From CALBLZ01 sp041917855 (lineage in GTDB: Bacteria; Patescibacteriota; UBA1384; CAILIB01): a DNA stretch of 5,789 bases. Within the stretch, counting starts at the first letter, position 1, and each line of letters starts with the position of its first letter. Of the stretch, positions 4,565-5,789 are shown in pieces. The position numbers were made by a program, and so were the translations under genes. A model generated the notes under the pieces. It saw only the letters and a list, made by a program, of their open reading frames with translations, did not search any database and was not told the DNA's origin. Location: contig JAYRWT010000066.1 of the NCBI GenBank assembly GCA_041917855.1, positions 1 through 5,789 of the forward strand. Reading direction: 5' to 3'.

Positions 4565-5623
4565 ATGAACGCTGAGGTTGCAGCTTACATTGCGCAGTGT
4601 CGTGCGCAAGGCTTTTCTGATGACGATATTCGCGTGGCTTTGGCGGAGGCGGGTTGGAGTGCTGCAGTAATTGCCGAGGCGCTACCTGAGGGCTCTGTTC
4701 CAGTGGGAGCGGAGCTGGTTACACCTCAAGCTACAGCTGTAGAAGCATCTAACACAGAAGTATTAGCTACAGAAATGCCTGCAATAGAGGCTCAGGCTGC
4801 TCCGCTCAGTACCACTGAAGCGTCACAACCAGTAACGGCCACAGTGGTTGAGGATGTACAGCTACGTGCAGACCAGCCTACCGCGCAGCCAGCTACACAG
4901 CTTGCAAAAAAACGTTCTATTCTTACGTCATTATTCGTGCTGGTCGTGCTGCTTGCAGCCATAGCTGCTGCATACTGGTTTTTCTTGCGCGCGCAAGATC
5001 AGGTAGCACTATCACAAGATACGCTAGTTGGCGCAAACAATAGTCGGGTAATTACCGTCAGGCAGCTCAGTCCAACTACAGTTTCCCCATCGGTTAGTCA
5101 ACTTGGCGGTATCTTTGGCAATGAGCGCAAACGCACCGGAGGTGTCGCCTTAGCTGAAACCTCTTGTAAAGATCTGACCGTTGTGAGTAAGGGAGATGCT
5201 GCATCCCTGGTACGATCAGATGACACTTCTGGTCGACCACTTGATTCCGGCGGCAGCTTTACTACCTACACTACGCTTGGCGAAACTGCTCTAATTCAGG
5301 TAAAGAACAAGCAGGGCGAGGTCTGTTTGTCTGCTGCAGTACTAGATTCTGCAGCTGGCGCAGTAACCATTGATGCAGCTTCTACGGCACTTGCTGTGGT
5401 TGCGCCGCTCGGGGCAATAACGACTGAAAAAGAGGTTGAGTATTTTAAGAACGCACCAAAAATGGCGGAGTTTACTCTGTGGTTGAGCGGCAAGCTTAAG
5501 TTGGGTCCGCTAACACCTCTCCTGAACACTACCAACACCAATTACACCCCGGATCAGGCTGAGTTAAACAATTTTGTATCGGTTATTAATCAGCAGGCCT
5601 CAGAAGCAAGGCGTAAAAAGTAG
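4565..5623 (+). CDS. Single-pass membrane protein with N-terminal UBA-like helical motif and exported domain
   Basis: I do not recognise this 352-residue protein as a named family, but its architecture is clear. Residues 3-41 form a short helical motif (Y-I-A-Q-C-R-A-Q-G-F-S-D-D-D-I-R, then A-L-A-E-A-G-W, then I-A-E-A-L) that recurs at the N-terminus of many Patescibacteria membrane proteins and looks UBA-like. Residues 42-113 are a low-complexity linker rich in Ala, Thr, Glu, Val and Pro. K-K-R at 115-117 precedes one transmembrane helix at about 119-141 (S-L-F-V-L-V-V-L-L-A-A-I). By the positive-inside rule the N-terminus is cytoplasmic and residues 142-352 are outside. The outer part is Ser/Thr/Ala-rich, has two cysteines (C201, C254) that could form a disulfide, and ends in a basic E-A-R-R-K-K tail. 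No catalytic motif is visible; a cell-surface or scaffold role is only a guess. The next gene, 77 nt downstream on the same strand, is DsbA-like. Stop TAG. Confidence 0.85.
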   Translation: MNAEVAAYIAQCRAQGFSDDDIRVALAEAGWSAAVIAEALPEGSVPVGAELVTPQATAVEASNTEVLATEMPAIEAQAAPLSTTEASQPVTATVVEDVQLRADQPTAQPATQLAKKRSILTSLFVLVVLLAAIAAAYWFFLRAQDQVALSQDTLVGANNSRVITVRQLSPTTVSPSVSQLGGIFGNERKRTGGVALAETSCKDLTVVSKGDAASLVRSDDTSGRPLDSGGSFTTYTTLGETALIQVKNKQGEVCLSAAVLDSAAGAVTIDAASTALAVVAPLGAITTEKEVEYFKNAPKMAEFTLWLSGKLKLGPLTPLLNTTNTNYTPDQAELNNFVSVINQQASEARRKK

Positions 5624-5634
5624 CATACCCCACC

Positions 5635-5692
5635 CCTCGTGAGGTAGCCAGTCTGGCGGGAGCTGCGTTACAGTAGTGCTACTAGCCGTAAC
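5635..5692. repeat. Cluster of three short dyad-symmetric elements before the DsbA-like gene
   Basis: Three inverted repeats follow one another: CCTC-GT-GAGG (5635-5644), GCCAG-T-CTGGC (5647-5657), and a nested one with GTTAC (5667-5671) pairing GTAAC (5688-5692) around AGTAG-TG-CTACT (5672-5683). None is followed by a U-run, so this is not a typical intrinsic terminator for the gene ending at 5623. It may be mRNA structure in a two-gene transcript or a protein-binding site. Confidence 0.4.
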
Positions 5693-5700
5693 TACTCGCT

Positions 5701-5789
5701 ATGCTTCAGCCAGAATTTTCTACTAACTCAGACCACTACAAAGGTAACCCAGATGCTCCGCTTGTACTGGTTGAGTACGGTGATTTTGA
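5701..5789 (+). CDS. DsbA-family / thioredoxin-fold protein, N-terminal fragment (3' end outside window)
   Basis: Only 29 codons are visible. The stretch D-H-Y-K-G-N-P-D-A-P-L-V-L-V-E-Y-G-D-F is the typical first strand of DsbA-family thioredoxin-fold domains (Thioredoxin_4/DSBA type), which normally continue with E-C-P-x-C, the redox-active pair. The window ends right before that motif, so activity cannot be judged. The domain begins about 10 residues after the ATG at 5701, with no signal peptide or membrane anchor. The protein may thus be cytoplasmic, or be fused to a further C-terminal domain outside the window. No clear SD is seen, and no TANNNT sits 6 nt upstream. It probably shares a transcript with the membrane protein gene ending at 5623. 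Confidence 0.75.
   Translation, partial: MLQPEFSTNSDHYKGNPDAPLVLVEYGDF

Noticed and set aside
4549..4575. Nine-codon upstream frame (M-K-Q-E-G-N-E-R) overlapping the start of the 352-residue gene
   Set aside because: It has no SD of its own and consists largely of the SD region of the main gene; a regulatory upstream ORF cannot be supported from one sequence.
1..5789. TGA reassignment to glycine as in Gracilibacteria/Absconditabacteria
   Set aside because: All genes use ordinary GGN glycine codons and have no in-frame TGA, so the standard code explains the window.
1..5789. CRISPR arrays, insertion sequences, tRNA or rRNA genes
   Set aside because: I saw no regularly spaced direct repeats, transposase motifs with terminal inverted repeats, or tRNA/rRNA signature sequences on either strand.

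Overview
The window most resembles a genome fragment from a small-genome Patescibacterium (CPR), perhaps Saccharibacteria. This rests on general resemblance, not on a marker gene. The supporting signs are a DUF1801 protein, a short-helix 'QG-S-DDDIR-AL-AGW' N-terminus of the kind often fused to CPR membrane proteins, several start codons without a Shine-Dalgarno (SD) sequence, and roughly balanced base composition. The standard code fits, with no in-frame TGA. All seven stops seen are TAG (five) or TAA (two).

Layout from left to right: the 3' end of a methionine sulfoxide reductase A gene (+); a DUF1801 gene (-); a small basic orphan gene (+) with its own near-consensus sigma70-type promoter and a strong intrinsic terminator; a four-helix DoxX-type membrane protein (-); an EmrE/DMT-type multidrug efflux family protein (+); a divergent protein with the zinc-ligand motifs of beta-class carbonic anhydrase (-), preceded by a terminator-like hairpin; a single-pass membrane protein with an N-terminal helical motif and an exported domain (+); and the first 29 codons of a DsbA/thioredoxin-fold protein (+), cut by the window end. 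The first seven genes alternate strictly in direction, so most should be single-gene transcription units.

The genes share a loose redox and envelope theme: MsrA repairs oxidised methionine, DoxX-type proteins are often linked to oxidative or thiol stress, and the DsbA-like protein sits just after a membrane protein whose exported part has two cysteines. No pathway links them all.

Two initiation styles are visible. The efflux gene and the single-pass membrane gene have good SD sequences. The three minus-strand genes have none, but each has a TANNNT hexamer exactly 6 nt before its ATG, as expected for leaderless mRNAs. I see no CRISPR array, insertion sequence, tRNA or rRNA. The least ordinary items are the carbonic-anhydrase-like protein with its upstream hairpin, and the small orphan gene.
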